Shown here in pieces: positions 1 through 8,632 of a DNA stretch of 64,000 nt. The DNA comes from Halanaerobium praevalens DSM 2228. Lineage in GTDB: Bacteria; Bacillota; Halanaerobiia; Halanaerobiales; Halanaerobiaceae. Positions within the stretch are counted from its first letter, which is position 1. Every line of letters starts with the position of its first letter. A program made the position numbers and the translations under genes. The stretch is taken from contig NC_017455.1 in NCBI RefSeq assembly GCF_000165465.1, positions 1,302,001-1,366,000 on the forward strand, given 5' to 3'. The notes below the pieces were generated by a model. The model was not told the origin of the DNA, searched no databases, and saw only the letters and a list, made by a program, of their open reading frames with translations.

Positions 1-548
1 AATAGTTCCTTTGAATTTAAATAACCTTTTTTATATAAACTAATATCAGTAGTCATTAAACCTATTATCTCTTGCTTTGTAAGTTTTTTTTCTGATTTAA
101 ACATAAGTGTTTTAAGTAAAAAGTTTATTTGTTTTATCTTTGTTTTATCTTTAGTGACACTAGATGATAAAGATGCATATTTATAATATATTTCTGAAAA
201 AATAAGTTTTCTTTCTTCATCATTTTTTGATTTTATAAATTTTTTTGTTTCATCATGATATCCCTTTAATTTGGGTAATATAAAACCAAGCTTTACAAAT
301 TGATTTATTGATTTTCGTGTAGAAGCTTGATCAGATTTAGGAAAGATTTTATTAATATTTTTCTGTAATTTCTGATATAATTTACTTTCATACTTCTTTT
401 CTAAAGATGGATGATCATCAATAAATTTTACAATAACTTTTAATGTATCAATGAATTGATGACCATTTATATCAGAATACTCTACTGTTAGTTTCCAATA
501 CCTTTCATAGTTTTGAGTTGTAGATGTTTTTTTATTCTTAAATTCCAT
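1..548 (-). CDS. Probable restriction endonuclease of the adjacent methyltransferases (N-terminal part, runs off the window)
   Basis: An open frame of about 182 codons starts at ATG 546-548 and continues past the left edge without a stop. An AGGGGG ribosome-binding site precedes the ATG. The protein begins MEFKNKKTSTTQNYERYW and is lysine-rich with no membrane segment. It starts 17 bases after the stop of the adenine methyltransferase and shares its strand, so it is very probably the third gene of that operon. A third gene after two DNA methyltransferases is usually the cognate endonuclease. That assignment rests on context only, since no nuclease motif falls in the visible part. Confidence 0.55.
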   Translation of the reverse strand, partial: MEFKNKKTSTTQNYERYWKLTVEYSDINGHQFIDTLKVIVKFIDDHPSLEKKYESKLYQKLQKNINKIFPKSDQASTRKSINQFVKLGFILPKLKGYHDETKKFIKSKNDEERKLIFSEIYYKYASLSSSVTKDKTKIKQINFLLKTLMFKSEKKLTKQEIIGLMTTDISLYKKGYLNSKEL

Positions 549-565
549 TTTATCCCCCTTACAAA

Positions 566-1570
566 TTAGAATTCTAATATAATTAATAATTCAACATTAG
601 AATTCTTTTTCTTTTTACCACTTAATTGATAAGTGTGTTTTCTACTTTCTAATTTAACATTACCATATTCAGACATTAAATTCATAATCTTTTTATATGT
701 TGGTTTTGTTCTAGAATTTAAACTCATCAAAATAAAATCACATTTTTTTTGAGATTTTTCTAATATAATCTCTATATTATTTAAAAAGTTTTCTTTTTTT
801 CTAAGCTTTGTTATTTCAATTTTTTTATCAAAAATTTTATCAAAGCTACCATAAAAATTTTCATATTGATTCATTGTACCTGGATATGGAGGATCTAAAT
901 ATAATACATCAACAGACTCTATTGAATCTAATGCATCTATAAAATCCATTTGAAAAGATTTGTTTTCTTTGCCATTATCAAAAACAGCGTTATTATACTC
1001 ATCAAGATTATCTAGAATATGATATTCAAAACTCTCATTATGATAAGCTCTTCGCCTTCCATATTTTCGATAAGAATATTCCTCGTCTCTTAGTTTAGTT
1101 ATATTTTTCCAATTTACATTCATTCTAGAATAAGGTAACTTTCTAATCATAGATCTTCTTATTAATGACCTGAATAAATATTTTTCATAATTCTCTAGCT
1201 CATATGAATATTTTACAAATTTTGATAACTCATCTACTTCATCAGCATAAAACAAATTGCTTTCTAACCAATCTAAACTTTCTCTTAAATTTTTATCTAT
1301 ATTATTATTTTTAATTTCTTTGATTTTATCATATTCAAGTTTAGTTTCTTTATTTTCTATTAGAGCTTTATTGATAACAAAAGAGGCATATAAAGCTTCA
1401 TTTGTTATTACTCTGTAACCTTGACTTTTCAGATAATATGAAACGGAAGATCCACCAGCAAATAAGTCAAATATAGTACCTTCTGATACAGGAATATTTG
1501 ATCCTATCCACTCAACTATTTTTCTCTTGTTACCTATATAATTTACTTTAGGGAATTCATTTTTAGACAT
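566..1570 (-). CDS. D12-class (Dam-like) DNA adenine N6-methyltransferase
   Basis: This 334-residue enzyme should transfer methyl from S-adenosylmethionine to N6 of adenine. Motif X (NYIGNKRK, about residue 10) comes first, then motif I (DLFAGGSSV, about 35-43) and the catalytic DPPYPGT motif near residue 227. This is the alpha-group order of the D12 (Dam/DpnM) family. The start is ATG at 1568-1570 with GGAGAG upstream, inside the end of the preceding cytosine methyltransferase gene, so the two genes overlap by 8 bases and are translationally coupled. The probable endonuclease follows after 17 bases. The setting points to a restriction-modification methylase and not a housekeeping Dam. Confidence 0.92.
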   Translation of the reverse strand: MSKNEFPKVNYIGNKRKIVEWIGSNIPVSEGTIFDLFAGGSSVSYYLKSQGYRVITNEALYASFVINKALIENKETKLEYDKIKEIKNNNIDKNLRESLDWLESNLFYADEVDELSKFVKYSYELENYEKYLFRSLIRRSMIRKLPYSRMNVNWKNITKLRDEEYSYRKYGRRRAYHNESFEYHILDNLDEYNNAVFDNGKENKSFQMDFIDALDSIESVDVLYLDPPYPGTMNQYENFYGSFDKIFDKKIEITKLRKKENFLNNIEIILEKSQKKCDFILMSLNSRTKPTYKKIMNLMSEYGNVKLESRKHTYQLSGKKKKNSNVELLIILEF

Positions 1571-2549
1571 TTATATTCAAACTCTCCTTTACTTTTAAAG
1601 CTAATTTATAAGCTAATTTTGGAGGAACTGCATTACCAATTTCTTGTTGTATTTTTGTACTGTTTCCAACAAATATAAAATCATCAGGAAAAGTTTGGAG
1701 TCTTGCCAACTCTCTTTGAGTTAATGCCCTATTTTGGCTATAATGAAATATCTTTCTCATATCCCCTGTTACTGTAGGTGATGGTTCCTTACTATTATAA
1801 CGGATATATTTCCTTGCATCTCCAGTCTCAGGACGTAATTTTTCAGGTATATCATATCTATCTCCACCATCTTTTATATAAGACATTTTCTCTAACATTT
1901 GATCTGAATGATTCATAGCATTATGATTTGGTATATTTGATTCTTCTGCACTTTTTAATGTTGGTAAATCATCTATTGCATCCTTAACTGTTATAACAGA
2001 ATTATTTTTTTTAGGAAATTCAAATGTATAGTCTTTCGTACCAACTATAATAATTCGTTTTCTTCGTTGAGGAATTCCATAATCAGATGTTTGTAATACC
2101 TCATACTTAACATCATAATCTATTTTTTTGAATTCATTTATGATTTCAATAATTGTGTTGCCGTTATTATGTCTTGCCATCCTAGCAACATTCTCTAATA
2201 TAAACATTTCAGGTTTAACTATAGAAACAATTCGAACAAATTCATTGAATAAATAGTTTCTATCATCTTCTATAAATGTTCTTCCTATTCTACCTGCTAA
2301 ACTGAATCCCTGACAAGGTGGTCCTCCTACTATTACATCTACATCTGTTTCACCTATTATTTTTTTTACTTCTGGTTCAGATATATCTGCTATATCTTTA
2401 ACTATTAAATTATTTTTAGGAAAGTTCTTTTTATATGTCTCAGCAAATTCTGGGTTAAATTCTAATGAAAAGATATTTTCAAAACCTGCTTTTTCAAATC
2501 CACAAGACATTCCTCCTGCTCCTGAAAATAAATCTATATAATTCAACAT
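1563..2549 (-). CDS. DNA cytosine-5 methyltransferase (Dcm/HhaI family)
   Basis: A complete 328-residue C5-cytosine methyltransferase. Visible motifs are I (YIDLFSGAGG, residues 4-13), IV with the catalytic cysteine (GGPPCQGFS, about 75-83), VI (ENV), VIII (QRRKR) and X (EIGNAVPPKLA) near the C-terminus. A short target-recognition region lies between VIII and IX. The start is ATG 2547-2549 with GGAGAAAG upstream. It is the first gene of an operon with an N6-adenine methylase (8-base overlap) and a probable endonuclease. Type II systems with asymmetric targets often carry one methylase per strand, sometimes of different chemistry, so an asymmetric recognition site is a reasonable inference. 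Confidence 0.95.
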   Translation of the reverse strand: MLNYIDLFSGAGGMSCGFEKAGFENIFSLEFNPEFAETYKKNFPKNNLIVKDIADISEPEVKKIIGETDVDVIVGGPPCQGFSLAGRIGRTFIEDDRNYLFNEFVRIVSIVKPEMFILENVARMARHNNGNTIIEIINEFKKIDYDVKYEVLQTSDYGIPQRRKRIIIVGTKDYTFEFPKKNNSVITVKDAIDDLPTLKSAEESNIPNHNAMNHSDQMLEKMSYIKDGGDRYDIPEKLRPETGDARKYIRYNSKEPSPTVTGDMRKIFHYSQNRALTQRELARLQTFPDDFIFVGNSTKIQQEIGNAVPPKLAYKLALKVKESLNINV

Positions 2550-2654
2550 TTATTATCTTTCTCCTTTTTGATATTATTATTTATGTAACAAATTTAGTTG
2601 CAAAAGTTACCCTTTAAGTAGATAAATATTATTTTAAAAATAATTTATATTAAT

Positions 2655-2944
2655 TTATCTCTTTTTTCTTTTTTGGAAGCTTTTACTATTATATATATCA
2701 CGTTCTAATTTAGTTTCTTCAATTCTTTATTTTTTGTTAATCAACTGTTAATTTCTGCTTTCCATTACTAAGGAAAGCACATTTTGCTTTGTTTCTATAT
2801 TCTCTAAAATAGCGAATAATATTATTATAAGTAATATCTAGATCTTTAGCAAATTATTTAACAGTTTTATTTGAGTAAAAATTCTACTCAACAGCATTTC
2901 TTTTGAATTATTCAATAAAAATTATTTGTTTTCCTATTTGAATA
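2655..2944 (-). pseudogene. Remnant of an IS3-family OrfA transposase
   Basis: Read on the minus strand, this stretch encodes fragments such as FAKDLDITYNNIIRYFREYR, then a GNGKQKLT segment and a KLERDI segment. These resemble the helix-turn-helix and leucine-zipper parts of IS3-type OrfA proteins. The frame is broken by several stops, and an AGGAGG site survives before the lost start. No OrfB follows on its downstream side. Its sequence differs from the OrfA at 4198-4509, so it derives from a different, older element. Confidence 0.6.
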
Positions 2945-3154
2945 CCTCCTGAGTTTATTATGTACTTCAACTCAGTGTTCTACAAATCGTAAAAGTGTCA
3001 AAATCCATACATAGTCATATACCTTAGGTAAAAGTAATTGAGTCCAGCTTTTACATCTGCATTCTATTTTATAAACAAAAATCATATAAAACTCTCTTTA
3101 TTTCCCACTTCTTTATCTAATTGAATAATCAATCTTTCATACAATTAAGGAAAT

Positions 3155-3361
3155 TCATCCATAACTTCTTTTTTTATATTGACTAGGTCTAAATAGTCTA
3201 TTTAAATCTACTTGATTTTCTTTATACCTAGCATAAGAATTTACATAGTTTAAATTTACCCTTTTACCAATTTTAAAAACTATTACTGGAAGATCAGGCT
3301 TATTATTTATTGAATCAAGCATTCTAAAACATTGATTTACTGATATTGTACTTAATTCTCT
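3155..3361 (-). pseudogene. Unassigned coding remnant of about 68 codons
   Basis: A stop-to-stop open stretch on the minus strand encodes a plausible soluble sequence including FKIGKRVNLNYVNSYARYKE and LFRPSQYKKRSYG. There is no start codon with a ribosome-binding site, and the frame stops soon after. I do not recognise the family. The surroundings are gene debris, so it is best read as a fragment of a lost gene. The rest of 2560-3770 is very AT-rich and I see no other gene there. Confidence 0.25.
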
Positions 3362-3770
3362 TTAGATGTAACTTTATATTTCCAAAAATTTTATACCTTT
3401 AAATATTTTAAACCTCTAAAGTAACCGAATATATTCTCATACAACCTAATATATTTTGCTTAATTCTAGAGGTCTTTTTAAATATTATTTGATTTTCACA
3501 GATGCCTTCCTGATTATTATCTTTTCCTACTCTATATTAAAAATGGTAATATTTTATGGTATTTTCTATTTTTCTGAGCAAATCTCTTTCAGTGATTTTT
3601 CTACCTCTTTTTTTCTTAGCTTAAAAATCATCCTGCATATTCTAAAATTTTTACTATGATCTCCATATCATCTTCAATAATTGTCGATTTGATTCAAGCA
3701 TTATATAAAACTAATTCGCCAATAAATCTTTAAAATCTTTTTTCATAATATTAGTTTATATTTTAGGAGG

Positions 3771-3905
3771 TTATTCTTCTATATACTCGTTTATCTGCTT
3801 AATTAGCCAATCTTTATATGTTAAATCGTCTTTTAATAAATTAATTTTTAGTTTTTTATGTAATTTCTTATCAATTTTAGCATTTAAAGATACTTTAATA
3901 CTCAT
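3771..3905 (-). CDS. Small ribbon-helix-helix-like protein (44 aa)
   Basis: ATG 3903-3905 follows a strong AAAGGGGGGG ribosome-binding site 5 bases upstream, and the frame runs 44 codons to TAA. The protein starts MSIKVSLNAKIDKKLHKKLK and ends INEYIEE. A short beta strand, then basic residues with a DKKLHKKLK helix and a second helix around YKDWLIKQINEYI, is the layout of Arc/CopG/ParD-type DNA-binding proteins. Such proteins act as dimers, often as antitoxins or plasmid-type regulators. No toxin partner is visible on either side, so it may be an orphan or a relic of a lost mobile element. Confidence 0.6.
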   Translation of the reverse strand: MSIKVSLNAKIDKKLHKKLKINLLKDDLTYKDWLIKQINEYIEE

Positions 3906-4197
3906 TATAACCCCCCCTTTTATTAATATTTGTCTTCATTTTATTATTTTTATTTTATCATTATATTACTATATAATCAAATGAGCCAATAATTTCGTAG
4001 TGCTTACTATTTTCTTTTTTTAGAAATGGCTATAAACCTTAAAGGTTTTGATGCTTTTTTCAGTTAATTTGTTGATTTATATGTAAAAATATTCAGCTAG
4101 CCTCTCTAATCGTGGACAAGCTTTCTATATAGCCCCCTAACAGAATTGGAGAAAAAGTTTAAAAGTGATATACTCTAATTACAAGGGGGAACCACCA

Positions 4198-4509
4198 ATG
4201 GCAAAAAGAAAATATTCCGATGAAACTAAAGAACAAATTGTAAAAGAATGTCGCGAAATTGGCAACACAGCTCTTGTAGCAAGACGACATAATATTTCTA
4301 AACATACTGTCTATAGCTGGGTTAAAAAAGCTAAAGAAACTGGATCAGTTAGATCTCTTCCTAAAGATGAAAAAAAGAAAATGAAAGAGATCGAAAATAG
4401 ACTTGATAAAATGAGCGATGAAAATGATAAGCTCAAAAAAATTGTAGCAGAAAAGGAACTAGAACTGGCAATATTAAGGGAGTTACGAGATAATGTAAAC
4501 CCCCGATAG
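4198..4509 (+). CDS. IS3-family transposase OrfA
   Basis: A 103-residue DNA-binding subunit. The helix-turn-helix spans about residues 10-45 (NTALVARRHNISKHTVYSWV), followed by a coiled coil from about 60 to 95 that would serve multimerisation. I chose ATG 4198 over an upstream ATG at 4165 because AAGGGGGA lies 8 bases before it and the protein then starts MAKRKYSDE, as is usual for this family. In IS3 elements OrfA is joined to OrfB by a -1 ribosomal frameshift. The run of five C at 4500-4504, just before the OrfA stop, is a possible slip site, as the OrfB frame is open from there. Confidence 0.85.
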   Translation: MAKRKYSDETKEQIVKECREIGNTALVARRHNISKHTVYSWVKKAKETGSVRSLPKDEKKKMKEIENRLDKMSDENDKLKKIVAEKELELAILRELRDNVNPR

Positions 4510-5464
4510 CCCTCAAAGTTCAGATTGCATCAAAGTGGATAAATAAAGGATATAATACCTCTATTGTTTTAGACTTTGTTGGGCTTAATTCTTCCACTTA
4601 TTACAGTAATATAAATAGAGAAACCAAAAGTGAAAGCACTAACAGCAGCAATTCCAATAATCCTAAAGGAAGACCTATACCAGGCTATTCCCTAACTGAA
4701 TCAGGTGAAAAAATATCTGATGAGCAGATTAAAGAATGGCTTTTGGAACTAATAGCAGGTGATGGCTTTCCTTATGGTTACAGAAAGCTTACAGTCTGCT
4801 TAAAAGAAGACTATAAATTGAAAATCAACAAGAAAAAGTATATAGATTATGCAAAGAATTAGACATATTAAGGCCGCAAAGAAAAATCAAAAAGATTCGC
4901 CCTAAAAAGATTGCCAAACAGGAAGAAATCACAGATCCAAATCAGCTCTGGCAGATGGACCTAAAATACGGCTACATAGATGGAACAGACCAATTCTTTT
5001 TCCAGATGTCAGTAATTGATGTCTTTGATAAAACAGTTATTGATTATCACCTGGGATTAAGCTGTAAAGCTAAAGATACCTGCAGAGTATTAAAGGCTGC
5101 TTTAAATAAAAGAAAGATGTATAAAGGCATGAATTTGCCTAAGATTAGAACAGATAACGGACCACAATTTGTCTCTAAATTATTTGGAGACACCTGTGAA
5201 AGCTTGGGATTGGAACACCAGAGAATCCCAGTTAGAACTCCTAATATGAATGCTCATATAGAGTCATTTCATTCAGTTTTAGAAAAAGATTGTTACTCAA
5301 TCAATGAATTCAGCAGCTTTATAGATGCTTACAAAAAAGTCAGCGAATATATGAATTATTATAATAACAGATACCGTCATGGCAGTCTTAATGATATGCC
5401 GCCAGCAAAATTTTATAAACTGGCTAAAGCAGAAAAAATAGTTGCTGAACCAGTATTAGCTTGA
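4506..5464 (+). pseudogene. IS3-family transposase OrfB, broken by one frameshift
   Basis: The DDE integrase catalytic subunit. The N-terminal part (about 118 codons, ending in a TAG at 4860-4862) holds the conserved GDGFPYGYRKLT segment. The C-terminal part, open to 5464, has all three catalytic acids in WQMDLKYGY, IRTDNGPQF and NAHIESFHS. The two halves lie in different frames. Adding one A to the A run at 4832-4837 would restore KKVYRLCKELDILRPQRKI across the junction, so one base appears to have been lost. The alternative is a sequencing error in a homopolymer. Without correction no full-length OrfB is made. Confidence 0.8.
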
Positions 5465-5526
5465 ATAGAAAAATGAGAAACTAAGAATGAACGAGCTTAA
5501 CAAACATATTCTCCATATTTAGGGGG

Positions 5527-5909
5527 TTGAACCGATATTAGCAAATCTTTTAGCAAATTTACAGGAATTATTTATTCTCGCTATATGACTTCTATCTTGT
5601 GTTTTCTGATAATAAAAATCTTCAAATTGACTTAAATATTTTTTAATTAAACTTGCTTTAATTCCCTCTCGCTCAAAAGCCCTTCTTATCCCTGCTTTTA
5701 CTCGCTCCTGAAAATTATTAAAATCATTTTTTTTCATTCCATACAGAATCACTGTATAATCAGTAGCATCATTAACTAAGACAACTGTTTTACGGCGGTT
5801 TAATCTAAAAAAATTAGCATGCCAGGAAAATAAAGCCGGTCTTTCTTTTTGATCAAGTTCTTCCAAATTTAATTCATCTCTTAATTTAATTTGTTGCCTG
5901 AATTAGCAT
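5527..5909 (-). pseudogene. DUF6933-type protein, broken by a frameshift and by IS insertion
   Basis: The open part (residues from MEELDQKERPALFSWHANFF onward) matches the DUF6933 pattern of a WHAN segment, NRRKTVVLVND, and GMKKNDF. The natural start appears to be ATG 5907-5909, reading MLIQATN, but an extra T near 5890 shifts the frame before KLRDELNLEELDQK. At the other end the frame runs directly into the IS3 right repeat at 5526 and picks up a foreign tail. The gene is therefore damaged at both ends. I did not find its missing C-terminus on the far side of the element. The family has no established function. Confidence 0.7.
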
Positions 5910-6069
5910 ATTGATTAATCCTTTCTACTATAGTTTTGAGATATACTTTAAGGAAGCTGATAATAAAGTGTTCGGCTATCGTTTTATATTTCTTTTAAAT
6001 AATCTATTTATAAAATCAGCCCTTCATATTTTTTAATATACTATAAATAACTTTTTCTAAACTACCAAA

Positions 6070-6225
6070 TTAAACAAAATAGTACAAAAAATTTAAACCC
6101 ATAATATATTTTAAAAATATTAAACCTAAAACTACATGTTTATATTCAGCTGGATCCATGTTATTTCTTAATTTATCTGATGACTTCCATAAATCTTCTT
6201 CAAAACCTACTGTTGCTGTTGACAT
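6070..6225 (-). pseudogene. N-terminal fragment of a type I restriction methyltransferase (HsdM)
   Basis: ATG 6223-6225, with AAAGGTG upstream, opens a 51-codon frame. It begins [20 protein letters not shown] and continues [21 protein letters not shown]. That is the highly conserved start of HsdM proteins, which normally exceed 450 residues. Homology ends abruptly after FLKYI, and a stop follows 10 codons later. No hsdM catalytic region, hsdS or hsdR is present nearby. The start signals are intact, so a short peptide might still be made, but it cannot methylate DNA. The AT-rich sequence between 5910 and 6897 holds no other gene I can recognise. Confidence 0.8.
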
Positions 6226-6382
6226 TTTCTATCACCTTTCTTTTTCCTTAAATAATTTAAAGCTTAAAATTAATTTTTATTTACTAATTAAAAATATTAT
6301 TAATCTCTAAAAAATATCCTGTTATTAATTTTTTTACTCTGAAGGCTAAAAAATAAGTCTTAATCAAAACGGTCTTTTTTTT

Positions 6383-6447
6383 AGTTCTTGTTCTAGAGCT
6401 TGAGTTGGTTCTAGAGCTAGTTCTAGAGCTAGTTCTAGTTCTAGAGA
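6383..6447. repeat. Tandem GTTCTAGAGCTA repeat
   Basis: About five full or partial copies of a 12-base unit, GTTCTAGAGCTA, lie in a row. They include a copy ending CTT, two perfect adjacent copies, and truncated GTTCTA units. On the minus strand one frame reads repeated Leu-Glu/Ala-Leu-Glu followed by KKRPF and a stop, so it could be the tail of a lost reading frame. Confidence 0.75.
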
Positions 6448-6796
6448 ATTGGGCATCCCATTAATTATCCCATCTAGATGCCATCAGGTATAGTATTGAA
6501 ATGACTGTCAAAACAAGGATTATGATTTTTAAAATCAAATTTTTTTATTTTGCAAAAAGAGCAAAGCAAAAAACTTAGGCTTGTAATTAAATTGGATTAA
6601 AATTCTTTTTTAAATCTTATTTTTAAACTTTTTTTAAATTAGTATTTTTATCTTATTTTGATTAAAATTAGCAAAAAATATCAATTTGTTGCTAGTATAG
6701 CATTTTTAATTTAAGCCTGCAACTCGAAATATCGCAATTTTTAAAATATTAGTGTTTTTAGAACAAAAAATTTAACTAATATTAGCTAGAAAAAGA

Positions 6797-6836
6797 CAAA
6801 AAAAGAAACTTTTCAGAGTAAAGAAAAGCTTCTTTT
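6797..6836 (-). terminator. Rho-independent terminator after the chemoreceptor gene
   Basis: On the minus strand AAGAAGCTTTTC pairs with GAAAAGTTTCTT across an 8-base loop, followed by a T run. It ends the nitrilase-chemoreceptor transcript. Confidence 0.7.
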
Positions 6837-6897
6837 GGTAGTAAATATAATTTTTTAAGAGCTAAATTATTTAAAATTTTTAGCCAAAAATCACAAT

Positions 6898-8616
6898 TTA
6901 TAAACTAAATTGGTTTATAGCTTTTTTCAATTTAGCAGCCATTTCAGCCAAATTATCTGTTCCTTTAACAATTTCTTGAGTAGAATTAATTTGTTCAGTA
7001 CTTGTTTGAGCAACCTCATCTGATTTAGTAACAGATGTCTTACTTACAGCTGCAATTTCTTCAATTGTTAATTTAACTGCTTTACTATTTTGACTAATTT
7101 TGCTTGTTTTAGAACTTATATTTTCGATCAAATTACTTAATTTTAAAGTAGCTTCTTTGATCTTAGCAAAAGATTTACCCGTACCTACAATAACTTCAAC
7201 ACTAGCATCAACTACTTCTTCATTAGCTTTCATTTTACCAACAGCATTATTTACACTTTTTTGGATTCTTTTAATTAAATTATTAATCTGATCAGTAGCA
7301 GTAGCTGATTCTTCTGCCAATTCTCTAATTTCATCTGCAACAACACTAAAACCTCGCCCAGCTTCTCCGGCTCTAGCAGCTTCTATAGCAGCATTTAAAG
7401 CTAATAAATTAGTTTGTTCGGCTATTTTATTGATTAGTTCTACAATATCTCCAATTTTATTTGATAGTTCACCTAAATTATTTACATCTTGAGCAGTTTG
7501 ATGTGAATTATCTTTTACACTTTTAATTTTATCAATTGATTTATTAATATTTTCATTACCTTCAGCAATATTATCGATCGCTTGATTAGCTTGAGCATCC
7601 ATTGCTTGAGAATTATTTTCTACTTCATTTATTTCTTGATCTAATTCTTTAATACTTTTATTTGCTCTTTTAACTTGAGTTGACTGTTTTTCTGAACCAG
7701 CAGCAACTTCTGCAATAGAAGCACCAACTTTTTTAGATCTTTCAGTTACTTCTTGGCTTGAAGTCGATAATTTCCCACTTGAATCAAATAGATTATTAGC
7801 AATTTTATCAATATCTGAAATCATAAACTTAATATTATTTTTCATTTTATTTAAAGCTTTGGCTAATTTTGCAATTTCATCATCTCTTTTTAATTCTAAA
7901 TTATTAACTTGCAAATTACCAGCAGCAATATTATCAGCTAAATTAATAGTTTTAGCTAAGGACTTATTTATTCTTCTGGTAAAAAAGTAGACAAATAAGG
8001 AGATTAAAATTAAAATTAAAGCTAAAGCTGTAATTATATAATTTCTCATTTTTTCCACATTAGTTCCTACTTGATCAACATTTGCTACTGCTTGATTTTC
8101 TAAATAACTCTTATATTCATTAAAAAGACTCTGCAGCTGATTTAAGCTTGTCATTGTCTCATTTTTAAATATTTTGAGTGCTTTAGCTTCTGAAGAAAAA
8201 GTTTTTTGTTCTAAAGTTGCATTAATTTTGGCAGCAGAATCATGCAAATTTTTATGAGGTTTTTCAATATCTTTTAAAACTTTTTGAATTTGAGCAGGCA
8301 TTTTAGTAAATTCATCAGAATTAATTATTTTAAAATAAGTCTCTCTAAAAGAACAATTAGTATAATCTAATTCTCCTTCAAATTGACTATTTGAATTTAT
8401 TGCCTTATTTAATTCGTGGACCCAAACTAGATGCTCATTTTCTTTTTCTGAAATAAAATTAATATTTTTCCATTTAGAAATCGATTTTTGGTTTTCAAAA
8501 TGAACTTGATTAATAGCATAAAGACCGCCTGCTCCCAAGCCAACTAAAATTAGGATAATAAAAGCAAAAACGAAATATAATTCAGTTTTTAAAGTTAATT
8601 TTTTTATTATTTTCAT
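6898..8616 (-). CDS. Methyl-accepting chemotaxis protein with an extracytoplasmic CZB-like sensor
   Basis: A 572-residue transmembrane chemoreceptor. Segment 1 is at about 15-35 and segment 2 at about 193-212. A HAMP domain (about 212-265) and a full signalling domain follow, whose tip includes [19 protein letters not shown]. The extracytoplasmic part contains His62, Cys88 and the pair His121/His125 in IEKPHKNLH, spaced as in CZB chemoreceptor zinc-binding domains, which bind Zn and sense Zn or hypochlorite in other proteins. CZB domains are more often cytoplasmic, so the location is notable. The start has GGAGTGG upstream. It lies 16 bases after the nitrilase gene and is probably co-transcribed with it. 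Confidence 0.93.
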   Translation of the reverse strand: MKIIKKLTLKTELYFVFAFIILILVGLGAGGLYAINQVHFENQKSISKWKNINFISEKENEHLVWVHELNKAINSNSQFEGELDYTNCSFRETYFKIINSDEFTKMPAQIQKVLKDIEKPHKNLHDSAAKINATLEQKTFSSEAKALKIFKNETMTSLNQLQSLFNEYKSYLENQAVANVDQVGTNVEKMRNYIITALALILILISLFVYFFTRRINKSLAKTINLADNIAAGNLQVNNLELKRDDEIAKLAKALNKMKNNIKFMISDIDKIANNLFDSSGKLSTSSQEVTERSKKVGASIAEVAAGSEKQSTQVKRANKSIKELDQEINEVENNSQAMDAQANQAIDNIAEGNENINKSIDKIKSVKDNSHQTAQDVNNLGELSNKIGDIVELINKIAEQTNLLALNAAIEAARAGEAGRGFSVVADEIRELAEESATATDQINNLIKRIQKSVNNAVGKMKANEEVVDASVEVIVGTGKSFAKIKEATLKLSNLIENISSKTSKISQNSKAVKLTIEEIAAVSKTSVTKSDEVAQTSTEQINSTQEIVKGTDNLAEMAAKLKKAINQFSL

Positions 8617-8632
8617 TGGCTACCACTCCAAT

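Larger units (their letters stand above)
4133..5526 (+). mobile_element. IS3-family insertion sequence (1394 bp, OrfB frameshifted)
   Basis: The element has two consecutive transposase frames bounded by imperfect inverted repeats. The left end begins CCCCCTAACAGAATTGGAGA at 4133. The right end, read inward on the minus strand from 5526, begins CCCCCTAAATATGGAGAATA. The tips share CCCCCTAA and the inner part shares TGGAGAA plus GTTT. I see no matching target duplication (flanks ATAG and TTGA), so the insertion is old or the flanks were rearranged. The right end interrupts the DUF6933 gene. OrfB carries a frameshift, so this copy is probably inactive on its own. Confidence 0.85.

Noticed and set aside
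3456-3659. Open frame of 67 codons on the plus strand
   Set aside because: It is Phe/Ile/Leu/Ser-rich as expected of AT-rich noncoding DNA, has no ribosome-binding site, and lies in gene debris.
4832-4862. Programmed frameshift within OrfB
   Set aside because: IS3 elements use frameshifting between OrfA and OrfB, not within the catalytic subunit. One missing base in an A run explains the break better.
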